Origin: JACPFJ01 sp036504875
Lineage (GTDB): Bacteria > Desulfobacterota > Desulfuromonadia > Geobacterales > Pseudopelobacteraceae
Length of the DNA: 64,000 nucleotides
Assembly: GCA_036504875.1 (NCBI GenBank)
Contig: DASXUK010000073.1
Span: 57,493 to 121,492, forward strand
Direction of reading: 5' to 3'
Shown: positions 9,185 through 17,867 of the stretch, in pieces
Layout: each line of letters begins with the position of its first letter
Position numbering within the stretch: position 1 is the first letter of the stretch
Made by a program: the position numbers and the translations under genes
Notes under the pieces: generated by a model
What the model saw: only the letters and a program-made list of their open reading frames with translations
Told to the model about the DNA's origin: nothing
Database searches by the model: none

Positions 9185-9347
9185 TCATGCCCTTTAAGAT
9201 GTCGGATTTTCTCTGCATCAGTTATCTCAATTCCTTTTAATAAACAGAAAAGCTCCAATCATGTCCACTAGTATCATTCAAGCAGTTTCGAAACGGCAAT
9301 GGGTGGGCTCATTGTGGCCTTCGCAGCTGAAGCCCCTAGTCACAAAA

Positions 9348-9396
9348 ATGTCCAGAAATGTCTCACAAGACATCCGTAACGTCTCATAAATGTCTC
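9348..9396. repeat. Short phased array of ATGTC/ACGTC words
   Basis: ATGTC or ACGTC starts at 9348, 9358, 9379 and 9390, with the inverse GACAT at 9369; steps are 10, 11, 10 and 11 bases. Three copies extend to (A)TGTCTC(A/G). The array lies about 160 bases downstream of the ACTGAA array and shows the same helical spacing with a different word. Confidence 0.55.
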
Positions 9397-9710
9397 GAAT
9401 TAGACCTCAAACCATCTGCTGTTATCTCCATCTCAGTATAACCTCTTTATCGCGTTCTTAAATTCAGCAGTTTTGGCACATCGTCTTAAATCCATTTCTG
9501 ACGCCTATGAAAACGAAAGGAAGGTGTTGAGTAGGGCGTGAAGTGAAAATTAAGCTGAGCCAAGCCCCGTAAACCTTACGCTTTAACAATTACTCCCCAG
9601 ATTTGCCACGTCCGCCAAAAATTATTCCCTGCATACCATTAAGATACACTTGTCGAGGTATGGTTCTTCACCCATCAATACAAAATCTTGATTAGTAGGG
9701 AGGCTCAAGG

Positions 9711-10320
9711 TCAGGCTTCCAAGACGCTCAGGAAGTTGAACAAGGCCCAATTGAGGAGGCTGAGGGTGTCGAGGATCGGCTCATCGCTCCACTCTTCAAC
9801 CAGCCTGAAGCATGCCTGAAAACCGGGACCCCCTTCCTGCTCATACTTCATCTCGGGGATCACCCCAAGTGCCTGACAGAAGTCTTCCTGGTGCAGGCGC
9901 TTTATATCTCCGGGAGCGTTCCGTTTCCGGTCACATCGCTCGATCATGTAGATCTCTTGCCCGCCGATTTCGACGATCTATGCCACCGGAACCGGCAAGC
10001 TGACCTTGTGCGCCAGGTTCATGCAGAAGGCCTCGTTGACCACCGTGTTATCAAGTTGAGGGATAGCGGTCTTTGAGGATATGCAACGAGGCGTGATTCC
10101 CTTCAGGTATGAAGAATTCTCCATCTTTAACGTAGAGAGACAGCTTGTTCTGAGCGCTGGCCAGGGAGAGCCGTACACTTTCCTCACCGGCAAGAAACGG
10201 ATGTGCAGGAAGAGTTGTCAGTTCCAAAGCCAGCGCTTCCGGCGAAGGTGGGCACGCGGATATTTTGTCTCGACAGTTGGCCGGAACGAACAAGTGATCC
10301 GAGATTACATCCGCCGCCAA
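9711..10320 (-). pseudogene. hipA-like: Decayed HipA-family toxin kinase
   Basis: HipA toxins are Ser/Thr kinases that act on aminoacyl-tRNA synthetases. Three pieces are recognisable on the minus strand: 'HPFLAGEESVRLSLASAQNKLSLYV...FFIPEGNHASLHILK' (to about 10075), then in another frame 'AIPQLDNTVVNEAFCMNLAHKVSLPVPVA', an in-frame TAG, and 'YMIERCDRKRNA...RLHQEDFCQALGV...KYEQEGGPGF' ending after 'LLNWALFNFL' at 9711. One frameshift near 10070-10076 and one stop at about 9987 break it. The kinase C-terminal half, where the catalytic Asp and DFG-like motif should be, is missing, and no hipB was found. This is a non-functional remnant. Confidence 0.8.
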
Positions 10321-10393
10321 GAGTCAGAGGATCGTCGGCAAGATCAACTGAAATTGCCGACATAGCCGCCTTCAGGTGGCTCATGGTTTAACT

Positions 10394-10438
10394 ACCGCTT
10401 TGAGCGGTTCACATTTCAAGCCCCCGGCTTTGCCGGGG
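10394..10438. repeat. Pair of GC-rich hairpins, REP/REPIN-like
   Basis: Two perfect hairpins stand 13 bases apart: ACCGCT-TTG-AGCGGT at 10394-10408 and CCCCGGC-TTT-GCCGGGG at 10422-10438. Paired short palindromes like this are typical of REP/REPIN elements. They also lie just downstream of the minus-strand conjugation-like operon and could help end its transcript, though there is no T-run. No other copy was noticed in the window. Confidence 0.5.
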
Positions 10439-10498
10439 TACATGACTACTCCTCGAAATATGGCTTTGATTGGCTGAGTGATGATAGCAACATGCTTC

Positions 10499-10930
10499 TT
10501 ACGCTGTCGCGACATCTGCCTCTGCCAAATTCTCCGCAGCAGGAACCTTTACTGCCGCCTTTTTCACCTTCCCCTTTCCTTCCTTCTCGCCCAGCGGATT
10601 CGTAAACCCCCTAGGCGGGGTGTAGTCCCAATCCATCAATTGGCACATTTCTGCATTCAGAAGATTGATTTCTTCCCGGATCTGCTGACTTCTCTCTATG
10701 AACTCCTGCGCATTTTCAAAGGTAATATTGCTGTTACGCCCCATTGTCATGCGCAGCCTGTGGAGTACATTGTCATGGGTGTTGAGCATGGTGATGAAGT
10801 CGCTCTGATCCAGAGTTTTTCTGGAAATGACATCAATGTCATCTCGAACTACCTTTTTAAGTTTCCGGTCCTGCCAGGACTCTTTTCCTGATGGTTTCTT
10901 CCCATTTGATTCTTTCTTGTTCTCAGCCAT
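10499..10930 (-). CDS. Unknown protein, last gene of the conjugation-like operon
   Basis: A 143-residue, very hydrophilic protein with Lys-rich ends and no signal peptide or membrane helix. The middle ('DDIDVISRKTLDQSDFITMLNTHDNVLHRLRMTMGRN') is predicted helical. I do not recognise the family. AAGGGAGGG precedes the ATG at 10930, a good ribosome site, and the gene lies 18 bases after traH in the same orientation, so it is probably translated as part of the operon. A DNA-binding or accessory role is possible only by context. Confidence 0.6.
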   Translation of the reverse strand: MAENKKESNGKKPSGKESWQDRKLKKVVRDDIDVISRKTLDQSDFITMLNTHDNVLHRLRMTMGRNSNITFENAQEFIERSQQIREEINLLNAEMCQLMDWDYTPPRGFTNPLGEKEGKGKVKKAAVKVPAAENLAEADVATA

Positions 10931-10948
10931 AAACCCTCCCTTGTGTGG

Positions 10949-12433
10949 TTAAATTCTTCCCGTTGCTCGCATGGCGATACCTTTGCCAAAGCGGTCCGAT
11001 AATTCCGAAAACACCGTGTCGTCAAACTTCTTCATATTCTGGACGATCATCTCCACTGCGTTGATCTCCGATGCTGCATTGGCGTAACTCTGCTGTGCTA
11101 CGCTCAGTAATTGCAGCGTTTTTTCCTCCAGTGTCTGAATATGCTGCATCCCTTCACCGAGGAGCGCCAGTTGGCAGGTCTCCGGCGAGGCCCCGGCCTT
11201 GTTCCCTTTCTGGGTAGACATGATGTTGCGGGCCAGCTCCTGCATCTGGACTGCACGGCCAAACAGGTCAAGCAGCATATAGTAGCCATAGGCCCGGGCA
11301 GTCAGTTCCGCCAGTTTGCCGACAACCTCCCCCTCGGTATTGGTGGCCGTGGCATTCTTAAGGATCAGGCCGACTGACAAAGGCGTGCTTTTGAGAAACG
11401 CCTCTTCGTCAGCTGTGAGTGCAGTTTTCGATTTAATCTTGGTGGCGATTAAATGCATCTTTCCGGCGACGTAGACCATCAGGTTCTTGTTGGCATCGGT
11501 GATATCGGCACAGGCCCCGGCGGTATCCCGCCCTTGAGCCGAGCCACTGATGAAGGAATCGAAGCTGTTGTTCTTATCGCACGGAGGAATGTACTGGGCC
11601 TGGTAGGTCGTGCCGGTCGTCGGCGGGTTCTGGATGATCACATCGCCGATGAAGCCACGCACCAGTTTGACGTACTCACTGCTCATCCCTTTCTTGCCGG
11701 CCAGATTCTCCAAAACCGATCCATCCCCGAAGACTTGCAGGACTTCGGTCGGGCAACCGGCAGTGGCGCTGGTAGCTGAGGTCTGGGTCGTACCGGGAAC
11801 GCCAGGCTTGTTGCCGGCATTGGTTTTCTGCTCACTCTCGAACAGTTTGCTGACATCCTGATAAAGATCCTTGGCGCCGCTCGACACCATGAAGTCGGTC
11901 TGGGCTGTTTTCATCTCAGCCTTCAAACTGTCAGACATGACTGACGAAAACGGACTGGCAGCAGTAGCCACCAGCGCCTTGGCTGCCTTGCAGTCGTTCA
12001 ACTGCAGTGAGTTCAGCCGGTCGGTGATCGCTTCGAGGGTCTTGATGGTATCGGCCACCTGGGGTGCCAGGGTCTTCAGGGCGATGTCAAAGGCTGCCGC
12101 CGGAGCTGCCGACAAGATGTTCTGAAGCTTCTGCACCAAGTAATCCACGTTCAGGAATGAGAAGCCGCCGAGGAACATGTCGATCCCGCCGCAACCGGAC
12201 TTCAACTTTGGGAGAGAAGCAGTGAACAGATGGTCATCAGTGTTCGCCCACCTGGCAGAGAAACTGCCGCCAGTGTAGTAGCCACGCTTCGACCCTTCAT
12301 AATAGCTGGGCGAGGTGGAGCTCTTCTGCTGGACCCAGTCATCGACCCAGCCAGACCAGGAAAATACAGGGTTCAAGGCAATGGTTGCCGCCAGGCAGGC
12401 AGCTGTGGTTCTGGTAATAACGGTACGTTTCAC
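10949..12433 (-). CDS. traH: TraH-like conjugative pilus assembly protein
   Basis: In F-type conjugation TraH is a periplasmic/outer-membrane-associated protein needed for pilus assembly together with TraF. Here I take the GTG at 12433, with AGAGG upstream and a signal peptide beginning right after it (VKRTVITRTTAACLAATIAL), giving about 494 residues, near the family's usual length; an upstream ATG at 12520 would add 29 non-matching residues. The TraH hallmark 'SGCGGIDMFLGGFSFLN' follows the N-terminal Trp/Tyr-rich region, and long helices fill the C-terminal half. It lies 40 bases after traF. It shows no stop or frameshift, so it looks functional. Confidence 0.85.
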   Translation of the reverse strand: MKRTVITRTTAACLAATIALNPVFSWSGWVDDWVQQKSSTSPSYYEGSKRGYYTGGSFSARWANTDDHLFTASLPKLKSGCGGIDMFLGGFSFLNVDYLVQKLQNILSAAPAAAFDIALKTLAPQVADTIKTLEAITDRLNSLQLNDCKAAKALVATAASPFSSVMSDSLKAEMKTAQTDFMVSSGAKDLYQDVSKLFESEQKTNAGNKPGVPGTTQTSATSATAGCPTEVLQVFGDGSVLENLAGKKGMSSEYVKLVRGFIGDVIIQNPPTTGTTYQAQYIPPCDKNNSFDSFISGSAQGRDTAGACADITDANKNLMVYVAGKMHLIATKIKSKTALTADEEAFLKSTPLSVGLILKNATATNTEGEVVGKLAELTARAYGYYMLLDLFGRAVQMQELARNIMSTQKGNKAGASPETCQLALLGEGMQHIQTLEEKTLQLLSVAQQSYANAASEINAVEMIVQNMKKFDDTVFSELSDRFGKGIAMRATGRI

Positions 12434-12473
12434 ACTGACACCTCTTCTCTCTGTTGCTGTAGGACCAGCAGAC

Positions 12474-13304
12474 TCATGGCCGCTCCTGGAGACGGCGTTT
12501 CTTGACGTCGAAGCTGCCACCCTTCTGGAATTCGTAGAGCGAATATTCCTCCGGAGAGATATCCCCCTTAAGAAGGCGCACGGCCCGGTATGCCTTGTCC
12601 TCGATTTCGTCGGCGGAAATGACGCCAGCCGAGACCGGTAGATAATCCTGATTTCCCTTCTGGATCAGTATCAGGGTCGGCGTGATCTCAACGCTGAACG
12701 TGGCGGCCAATCCCGGGTTCTCACGAATGTTGACCCTCTTTATGGTCCAGCCGGTCTCGTTGGTGAACCACTCAAGTATATGGGATTGCTCATCGCAGTA
12801 GCTGCAGTCAGGTCTCTGGAAATAGATAAGGGCAAAGTCATCCCGATTATCTCGCAGTATGCGCTGCCGTTCTTCGTTGATCTGGGAGATCCGGGCCAGG
12901 TTGCCGGGTGTGGTGATCGGATAGTCCTTCTTGGTGGTCAACTCCGGGTACTTTTGCCAGACAAACTGGGCCACGTTGGAAAATGCCAGCGCCTTCTTGC
13001 GGGCGATTTCCTGCACCTCGAAGTATTCCTTCACATTTTCTTCGCTCGGCTTCTGGACAGCCTTCTTCTTTAAGGCCTCGGCAAACTCCTGGAACTGATC
13101 GGGATGCATCTCCCAGATCTGTTCATAGGTGTGGTCCTTGAGTGACGGCTCTTTCCTTGCTGATTTCTTCTTCTCAGGTTTATCGGACTTCTTCTCCGGT
13201 TCCTTTTGGTACCACCACCAGCCTTTGGACGAGTCGGTGTAGTAACCGGCAGATGCGGTAACAGACATTGAAAGCATCGCCACAACTATCAACGGCCAAC
13301 GCAT
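12474..13304 (-). CDS. traF: TraF-like thioredoxin-fold conjugation protein
   Basis: A 276-residue periplasmic protein with a signal peptide (cleavage near SASAGYY at about residue 19), the short Trp-rich motif GWWWY near residues 28-32, a Lys-rich stretch and a C-terminal thioredoxin fold containing C167-S-Y-C170. F-plasmid TraF assists pilus assembly; many family members keep a CxxC, which would allow disulfide chemistry with Cys-rich partners. The ATG at 13304 has GAGGTGG upstream and overlaps the end of the HD gene by 16 bases, so the two are translationally coupled. The traF-traH order is the classic one. Confidence 0.88.
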   Translation of the reverse strand: MRWPLIVVAMLSMSVTASAGYYTDSSKGWWWYQKEPEKKSDKPEKKKSARKEPSLKDHTYEQIWEMHPDQFQEFAEALKKKAVQKPSEENVKEYFEVQEIARKKALAFSNVAQFVWQKYPELTTKKDYPITTPGNLARISQINEERQRILRDNRDDFALIYFQRPDCSYCDEQSHILEWFTNETGWTIKRVNIRENPGLAATFSVEITPTLILIQKGNQDYLPVSAGVISADEIEDKAYRAVRLLKGDISPEEYSLYEFQKGGSFDVKKRRLQERP

Positions 13305-14719
13305 TGTTCCACCTCTTTATTCTTTGGCCTGATCTCTTTCACCATCCGTTTCAGTTGCGGAGTTTTTAGCTCCTCCAATGCTGAAGGCAGCACTCCGAAA
13401 GATTCTGCAGTGAAGGGAATCAGGAGATACGGAACCCGCTTTCCGCCTCCGGTAATGATGGAAACCTGCGAGGTGTAGTAGCCGTCTGCGACATGACCGG
13501 TTGCCAGGGCGTTCCTGGTCCTGGCCAGTTCCGATACAACTGTGTACATCAGGTTCCGTTTCTCTGATTCGAATCCCTCCGATGCATACACCACCGGATC
13601 ATAGCTGCTGACTTCCTTGATGGTCTCCCAGAGAGCATCGGGATTGACATAGATCAGACCATTGGGTGCGGAAACAACAGACCACTGCTCACCCTTCGAC
13701 GTGGTTTCCACAGCATTGATCCGATTTTTCAACGAGGTAATAATGGCGTCCGCGTTGAACCAGTCAGGAATGCCGATGGTTGTTGGCATGAACTTTTCTT
13801 TGGCTGGATTGAACCCGAGAGGATTATCACGCTCTTCGACCGGAGGCTCTGTTTTGCTGGAACCGGTATGTTCTGCTTCAACTTTGGCAGGAGCAGTTTG
13901 CGCACCGATGTTTTCCTGTTCACGCTTTTTGCGCTCCAGCATATCGACATACAACGCTGCCAACTCAGTCTGGCGTGCCTCGTGGTCACTCTGCTTGAGT
14001 CCATCCGTCAGGATATTGTCGCATTTCATCAGGTGATGGCCGGTGACGGCACGGCTGATATCCTCCCGGTTGGGAAGTGACATGAATGCCGGAATTCCTT
14101 TCAGGATGAGCCCGGCAATTATCGGATGGTCGCCACTGCTGTACATGCTGTCGTGATAGGATGGGATTTTACCGATGTCATGGGCCAGGGCGATGAGGAT
14201 CATGTCTGCCAACAGCGCTTCCTGATCTGCTTTGGCAATGAAGTTGCGGGCAACCGTCAGGGTGTGGCGATATAACGGCAACGTCTCCAGCATTTTATAG
14301 GAATCATCGGAGTAGATACGTTCGGCTTCGTCCTTATGTTTTCTGACAACGGAAGGGCAATCGCCTTCCTTGTCAAGCAAGGTCAGAAGCCAGATGATCA
14401 GATCTCTGCGGACTCCGTTGATTGATGAACGTTGTTCGATCATCTCACTGAAAAACTGCTCTATCTCTGTGTGCTGAAATGACGGGCGTGGCCCATGTGA
14501 GTTTTTCTGCCTTTTCTGTTCACGCCAGAGGTGTGAGGCTTCACTGATTTCAACCTCTTCGCCTATCCAGAGATTACTCAATTCTTCCAGCCTTGCTATC
14601 TCTTCCGGCAACTCCTCTTTTTCTACTATCGGCTCATCCCGGTGAGACCATTTCCTTGAGCCATAGCAGCCGAAGCTGATTGCTGCTACTGCTGATATGC
14701 CAAGCAGCAGCGTATTCAT
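13289..14719 (-). CDS. HD-domain protein resembling TraI_2/MOBH relaxases, membrane-anchored
   Basis: A 476-residue protein. It has one N-terminal hydrophobic helix (about residues 2-20), a charged linker, and an HD metal-hydrolase domain with H152 (RHTLTVARN), H180-D181 (AHDIGK), 'DHPIIAG' and 'TGHHLM'. The C-terminal part (about residues 335-470) has the 'WSVVSAPNGLIYVNPDALWETI' pattern seen in TraI_2-type C-terminal domains. MOBH relaxases such as SXT/R27 TraI carry this HD fold and sit beside traD, as here: the ATG overlaps the T4CP stop by 4 bases (ATGA). Whether this shorter, membrane-tethered version nicks DNA or only hydrolyses nucleotides is open. Confidence 0.65.
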   Translation of the reverse strand: MNTLLLGISAVAAISFGCYGSRKWSHRDEPIVEKEELPEEIARLEELSNLWIGEEVEISEASHLWREQKRQKNSHGPRPSFQHTEIEQFFSEMIEQRSSINGVRRDLIIWLLTLLDKEGDCPSVVRKHKDEAERIYSDDSYKMLETLPLYRHTLTVARNFIAKADQEALLADMILIALAHDIGKIPSYHDSMYSSGDHPIIAGLILKGIPAFMSLPNREDISRAVTGHHLMKCDNILTDGLKQSDHEARQTELAALYVDMLERKKREQENIGAQTAPAKVEAEHTGSSKTEPPVEERDNPLGFNPAKEKFMPTTIGIPDWFNADAIITSLKNRINAVETTSKGEQWSVVSAPNGLIYVNPDALWETIKEVSSYDPVVYASEGFESEKRNLMYTVVSELARTRNALATGHVADGYYTSQVSIITGGGKRVPYLLIPFTAESFGVLPSALEELKTPQLKRMVKEIRPKNKEVEQCVGR

Positions 14720-16110
14720 GGCGAATCCGCCTCTTGGGACTGGATGGGAGACAACATCGAGGTAATGACTGCCGGCGCCTCGGGAAATATGATTTTCATT
14801 TTTGGGTTTTTGGCATCGCAGGTGGTTCCTTTGAACCGTCCGGCATAGGTCATCAGATAGAATTCGCGTGGTTTCAGACTCAATATGTCCTGGACGCGGA
14901 GGATATCCTGTTCCACTTCACGAGTCGTGACCTGGTTCGAACCGAAAATTCCTGTCAGTACATTCTGCACACCGAAATGTTTGACCACGTAGTCGCTGGT
15001 CTCGGCGTCGGAACAGCGCAAGAAGATCTTGGTGTTGGTGTTGTCGAGGATGCTCTTACCGAACTCTTCACCGATAACGGCATAGATCTGGTTCACCGAT
15101 TGGGCGAAGGCGGTCACCATGACATCGGCTGAACCTGCCTTGGCGAAAAGCTCCTCCACCCCCTGATAGAGAAGGCTCTGCGCCTCATCAATGTAGATCG
15201 AAAGCGGTGGATTGACCTTTTGCCGGTTGGAGAGATAGACCCTGCCGACAAAAGACTGGATCATGGAGAGGAGCACCTTGCCGAGTGTGGCCGACGCCTC
15301 GCGGGTGATCATGGCGCCGGTATGGACAACCAGGATGACTCCTTCACCGGCCTCCAGTTTATTGATGAAACGGTTGGAATCTGCCTGGCCGATTATCTTG
15401 CCGATGTTGCCGGATGAAAGCTCCATCAGCGCGGTACGCAGTGTTGAGGAGACCTTGGCGTAGTATTCCATGGGCGACTTGAGTATGTCCTCAATCATAC
15501 CCGCAGTTAGGTCAGCTTCGGTGGTGCCGATGCTGCGGAGTGATTTCATGGTTGCATCGAGGGACTCACGGCGAATGCGCTTTCGTATTTCATCAATGTT
15601 CATGATCGGCAGGTTGCCGTGTTTTTTTGCCTGGATGATGTAGGCGGATACCACTGCTGTAGTGATCTCCTTGGCGATGTTCCGGTAAAATGGTTCGCGG
15701 CCTCCCATAATGCCCGAAACGATATGCCCAACCAGTTCGTCCGGCATGAAGTAGAATGCCATTGGATCGACTACAGCTGAATATTCCGGGAAGATGGGGG
15801 TAACGAGCATCAAATCATTAAGACGCTTCCTCTCGCGGGCGACTTCGTAGATCTTGGTGAAGATCTGCTGGTCCCCCTTGGGATCAAAATAGACCACCGA
15901 GTATCCCTTGCGGATATCCTGTTCGATCAGGTTTTCGCACAGGCGGGTCTTACCGACACCGGTGGTGCCGAATACGAAGGTGTGTCGTTTCCTGTCGGAG
16001 TCAGGTATGACGATGGGAACAAGCTTTGTCCTATGTTCAATGTTGACGCCGGTTCCCAGCTCGGTCATGTATTTTGACGAATTATCGTCGCGCTTCTTGA
16101 ATGGAAACAT
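14716..16110 (-). CDS. traD-like: VirD4/TraD-like coupling ATPase without obvious membrane helices
   Basis: I use the ATG at 16110, which has GGAGGAG eight bases upstream, giving 464 residues; an in-frame ATG at 16137 is possible. Walker A is GTTGVGKT (residues 48-55), with 'VVYFDPKGDQ' near residue 75 and the Walker B 'SIYIDEAQSLL' near residue 307. 'FAQSVNQIYAVIGEEFGKSILDNTNTKIFLRC' is typical of TraD/VirD4 and TraG proteins. These hexameric ATPases deliver relaxase-bound DNA to a type IV secretion channel. Usual family members are 600 or more residues with two N-terminal membrane helices, which I do not see here, so this is a cytosolic, shortened coupling protein. It overlaps both neighbours. 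Confidence 0.85.
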   Translation of the reverse strand: MFPFKKRDDNSSKYMTELGTGVNIEHRTKLVPIVIPDSDRKRHTFVFGTTGVGKTRLCENLIEQDIRKGYSVVYFDPKGDQQIFTKIYEVARERKRLNDLMLVTPIFPEYSAVVDPMAFYFMPDELVGHIVSGIMGGREPFYRNIAKEITTAVVSAYIIQAKKHGNLPIMNIDEIRKRIRRESLDATMKSLRSIGTTEADLTAGMIEDILKSPMEYYAKVSSTLRTALMELSSGNIGKIIGQADSNRFINKLEAGEGVILVVHTGAMITREASATLGKVLLSMIQSFVGRVYLSNRQKVNPPLSIYIDEAQSLLYQGVEELFAKAGSADVMVTAFAQSVNQIYAVIGEEFGKSILDNTNTKIFLRCSDAETSDYVVKHFGVQNVLTGIFGSNQVTTREVEQDILRVQDILSLKPREFYLMTYAGRFKGTTCDAKNPKMKIIFPEAPAVITSMLSPIQSQEADSP

Positions 16111-16813
16111 GCAGGTGCTCCTCCAGTTCCTTTCCAACAGAGTTGATAATTTCTTTCGGTATTCTTGCCGGAGTAACTACGGAACTGTAGGCTCCTGGTA
16201 CGCGCTCAACGCATGTGATTCCAGCAATTCGGCTGCGCTCCTGCAACAGGAGGCGTGGCAATTCTTTCGATGTGCGACTGAGCATAATCCTGACTTTGGA
16301 ATACCTTTTGTTGACCATGACCGGGACAACACTTGAGATGTAGAACTCCTTCACGCTGCCGATGCCGTAACGTCCCACTTCATGAAACGGCTGGAATCGG
16401 GCCGGGCAGACTCCGCAGAGGATCAGCCGTCGGTAATAGTCGGCAATCTCCAGAGAGACGATCAGTGCGCCATCATCGGCTATCCGGGAAATCTCGCCAG
16501 GAGCGGAATACCCCCGCAACTCCTTCAATCGATCAGCCTCGTTCAGGGTTCTGCGTTTCTGCAGTTCCAATTTGATTTGATACAGTAGATGTCTCCGCAA
16601 TTTTCCGTTGATATCATCCAGGGATATTTTGATCGGTTCTCCATTCCCAATCGGGTAGGCAACTATCTCCAATTGCGCATCGATCCTGACACACACATTT
16701 GACCGGAGGGCACCAGTAAGAGTTCTGGCAATGGCAACCTCTACGGCATCCATCGCTTCATCAGTCGGCAATCCTCTTTCAGACAGGATTTCAGCGGGAA
16801 GCGACGATGCCAA
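16082..16813 (-). CDS. Unknown soluble protein between the transglycosylase and the coupling ATPase
   Basis: A 243-residue protein without signal or membrane segments. It begins at TTG (16813) with GGGAGGAAG in range, overlaps the transglycosylase end by 23 bases and the coupling ATPase start by 29 bases, so all three are translationally coupled. I do not recognise the family. The region 'IARTLTGALRSNVCVRIDAQLEIVAYPIGNGEPIKISLDDINGKLRR' gives a mixed alpha/beta pattern. The tight coupling suggests it works with the ATPase (inference). Confidence 0.65.
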   Translation of the reverse strand: MASSLPAEILSERGLPTDEAMDAVEVAIARTLTGALRSNVCVRIDAQLEIVAYPIGNGEPIKISLDDINGKLRRHLLYQIKLELQKRRTLNEADRLKELRGYSAPGEISRIADDGALIVSLEIADYYRRLILCGVCPARFQPFHEVGRYGIGSVKEFYISSVVPVMVNKRYSKVRIMLSRTSKELPRLLLQERSRIAGITCVERVPGAYSSVVTPARIPKEIINSVGKELEEHLHVSIQEARR

Positions 16814-17306
16814 AGGCTTCCTCCCACGGAGTCACTTTCGAGGTATCAGTGATTGCGGCAACCTGTTTAACTCTCTGATGTGGTTGTTCCTGTCTGACAA
16901 TGCGGGCGATTCTGGCTGCATAGCGATCTCGCTTGGACGGAGTGCGGGAGTTGTAACAGCCAACCGCCGGCCAAGTGTAGCCGTAGTCTCGAATGCACTG
17001 GGACAGCACCCAGGCACCGACCATGACATTGGTGCAGGGATCGGCGAGAGCGCCCCATGGAATGCCAAACTTGCGTAGCGTTGGTTCCCATGAGGAATTG
17101 ATCTGCATGAGGCCGTAGTCGTAACTGCCGTTGTAGTTGTAGTTGATTGCAACCGGATTGAAGCTGCTTTCTCCCTTGGAGATCGCATGGAGGAGATTAG
17201 GTGAGATTCCGTATCTGCTGCCGGCTTTTTCGTAACAGAAGGCGTATGATGTTCCTGTCGAAAAGGCAAAAACTCCCAGCAACAGTATCTGGATGGCAAA
17301 GCGCAT
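16791..17306 (-). CDS. Secreted lytic transglycosylase (SLT type), VirB1/orf169-like
   Basis: A 171-residue protein from the ATG at 17306, which has a strong GGGGGG ribosome site; the signal peptide ends near 'STGTSYA'. The SLT domain follows with the catalytic Glu E46 in 'ISKGESSFNP', then 'YDYGLMQINSSW' and 'VGAWVLSQCIRDYG', all matching the goose-lysozyme-like fold of conjugation-associated transglycosylases. These enzymes cut peptidoglycan so that the secretion channel can cross the wall. It is the first gene of the operon. A conserved-looking Cys pair may form a disulfide. Confidence 0.9.
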   Translation of the reverse strand: MRFAIQILLLGVFAFSTGTSYAFCYEKAGSRYGISPNLLHAISKGESSFNPVAINYNYNGSYDYGLMQINSSWEPTLRKFGIPWGALADPCTNVMVGAWVLSQCIRDYGYTWPAVGCYNSRTPSKRDRYAARIARIVRQEQPHQRVKQVAAITDTSKVTPWEEAFGIVASR

Positions 17307-17411
17307 GATTCCCCCCATGTATATAATCTATAGGGGGGGCAGGTAGAAGGGGAGGGGAGCTAAACGATATTGAAGTTCTGCAAGGTGGGAAGTGAAATGG
17401 AATCTACAGAC

Positions 17412-17690
17412 TTATTTTCCGTTTATTGATTCTTTGAGAATTGTACTCGGCTTGAAAGAAAGGATTCTTCGCGCATCGATGATGATGGATTCGCCTGTTT
17501 GAGGGTTTCTGCCCTTGCGCTCATGCTTATTTTTTACCTCAAATTTGCCGAAGCCTGAGATCTTTATATCCTCTCCATTTTCAAGAGTGCTTTTCAAGAC
17601 GTTAAATACTGATTCAACCATGTCCATGGAATCTTTCTTCGAGATTCCGCATTTTTCAGCAACTATAACAACGATGTCTGCCTTGGTCAT
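17412..17690 (-). CDS. ihfA-like: IHF/HU-family DNA-bending protein, IHF-alpha-like
   Basis: A 92-residue histone-like protein, the standard length. The beta-arm hallmark is 'FEVKNKHERKGRNPQTGESIIIDARRILSFKPS' (about residues 49-82), with the Pro at the tip of the arm that intercalates into DNA. The ATG at 17690 follows GGAGCAGGT. It lies about 106 bases upstream of the conjugation-like operon and just beside tRNA-Arg. IHF is a usual co-factor of tyrosine-recombinase integration and conjugative nicking, which fits an integrated element, but chromosomal ihfA copies are also common. Confidence 0.93.
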   Translation of the reverse strand: MTKADIVVIVAEKCGISKKDSMDMVESVFNVLKSTLENGEDIKISGFGKFEVKNKHERKGRNPQTGESIIIDARRILSFKPSTILKESINGK

Positions 17691-17867
17691 ACCTGCTCCA
17701 TTTTGTTAGATATAAACGCCCTTGATGAGGAGCGTCAATGTGGGAGGCAGATTATTCTTAAAGATTGTAAATGTCAACCGGTGAGAATAACGGCAACAAA
17801 ACGGCAACAAAAATCATTTTTAAGACAAAAAAGGCCCACGGAAAGAACCGTAAGCCCTTTATTTTAT

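Larger units (their letters stand above)
8890..9710. other. Long non-coding stretch with two phased short-repeat arrays
   Basis: No convincing gene is present in either strand over about 820 bases. The segment is A/T-rich and holds the ACTGAA array (9082-9184) and the ATGTC array (9348-9396), listed separately. It separates the efflux operon from the decayed hipA and conjugation-like genes, so it may be the edge of an integrated segment (inference). Confidence 0.6.

Noticed and set aside
10051..10365. Several short plus-strand frames across the hipA remnant
   Set aside because: They are shadows of the decayed hipA and lack start signals or family features.
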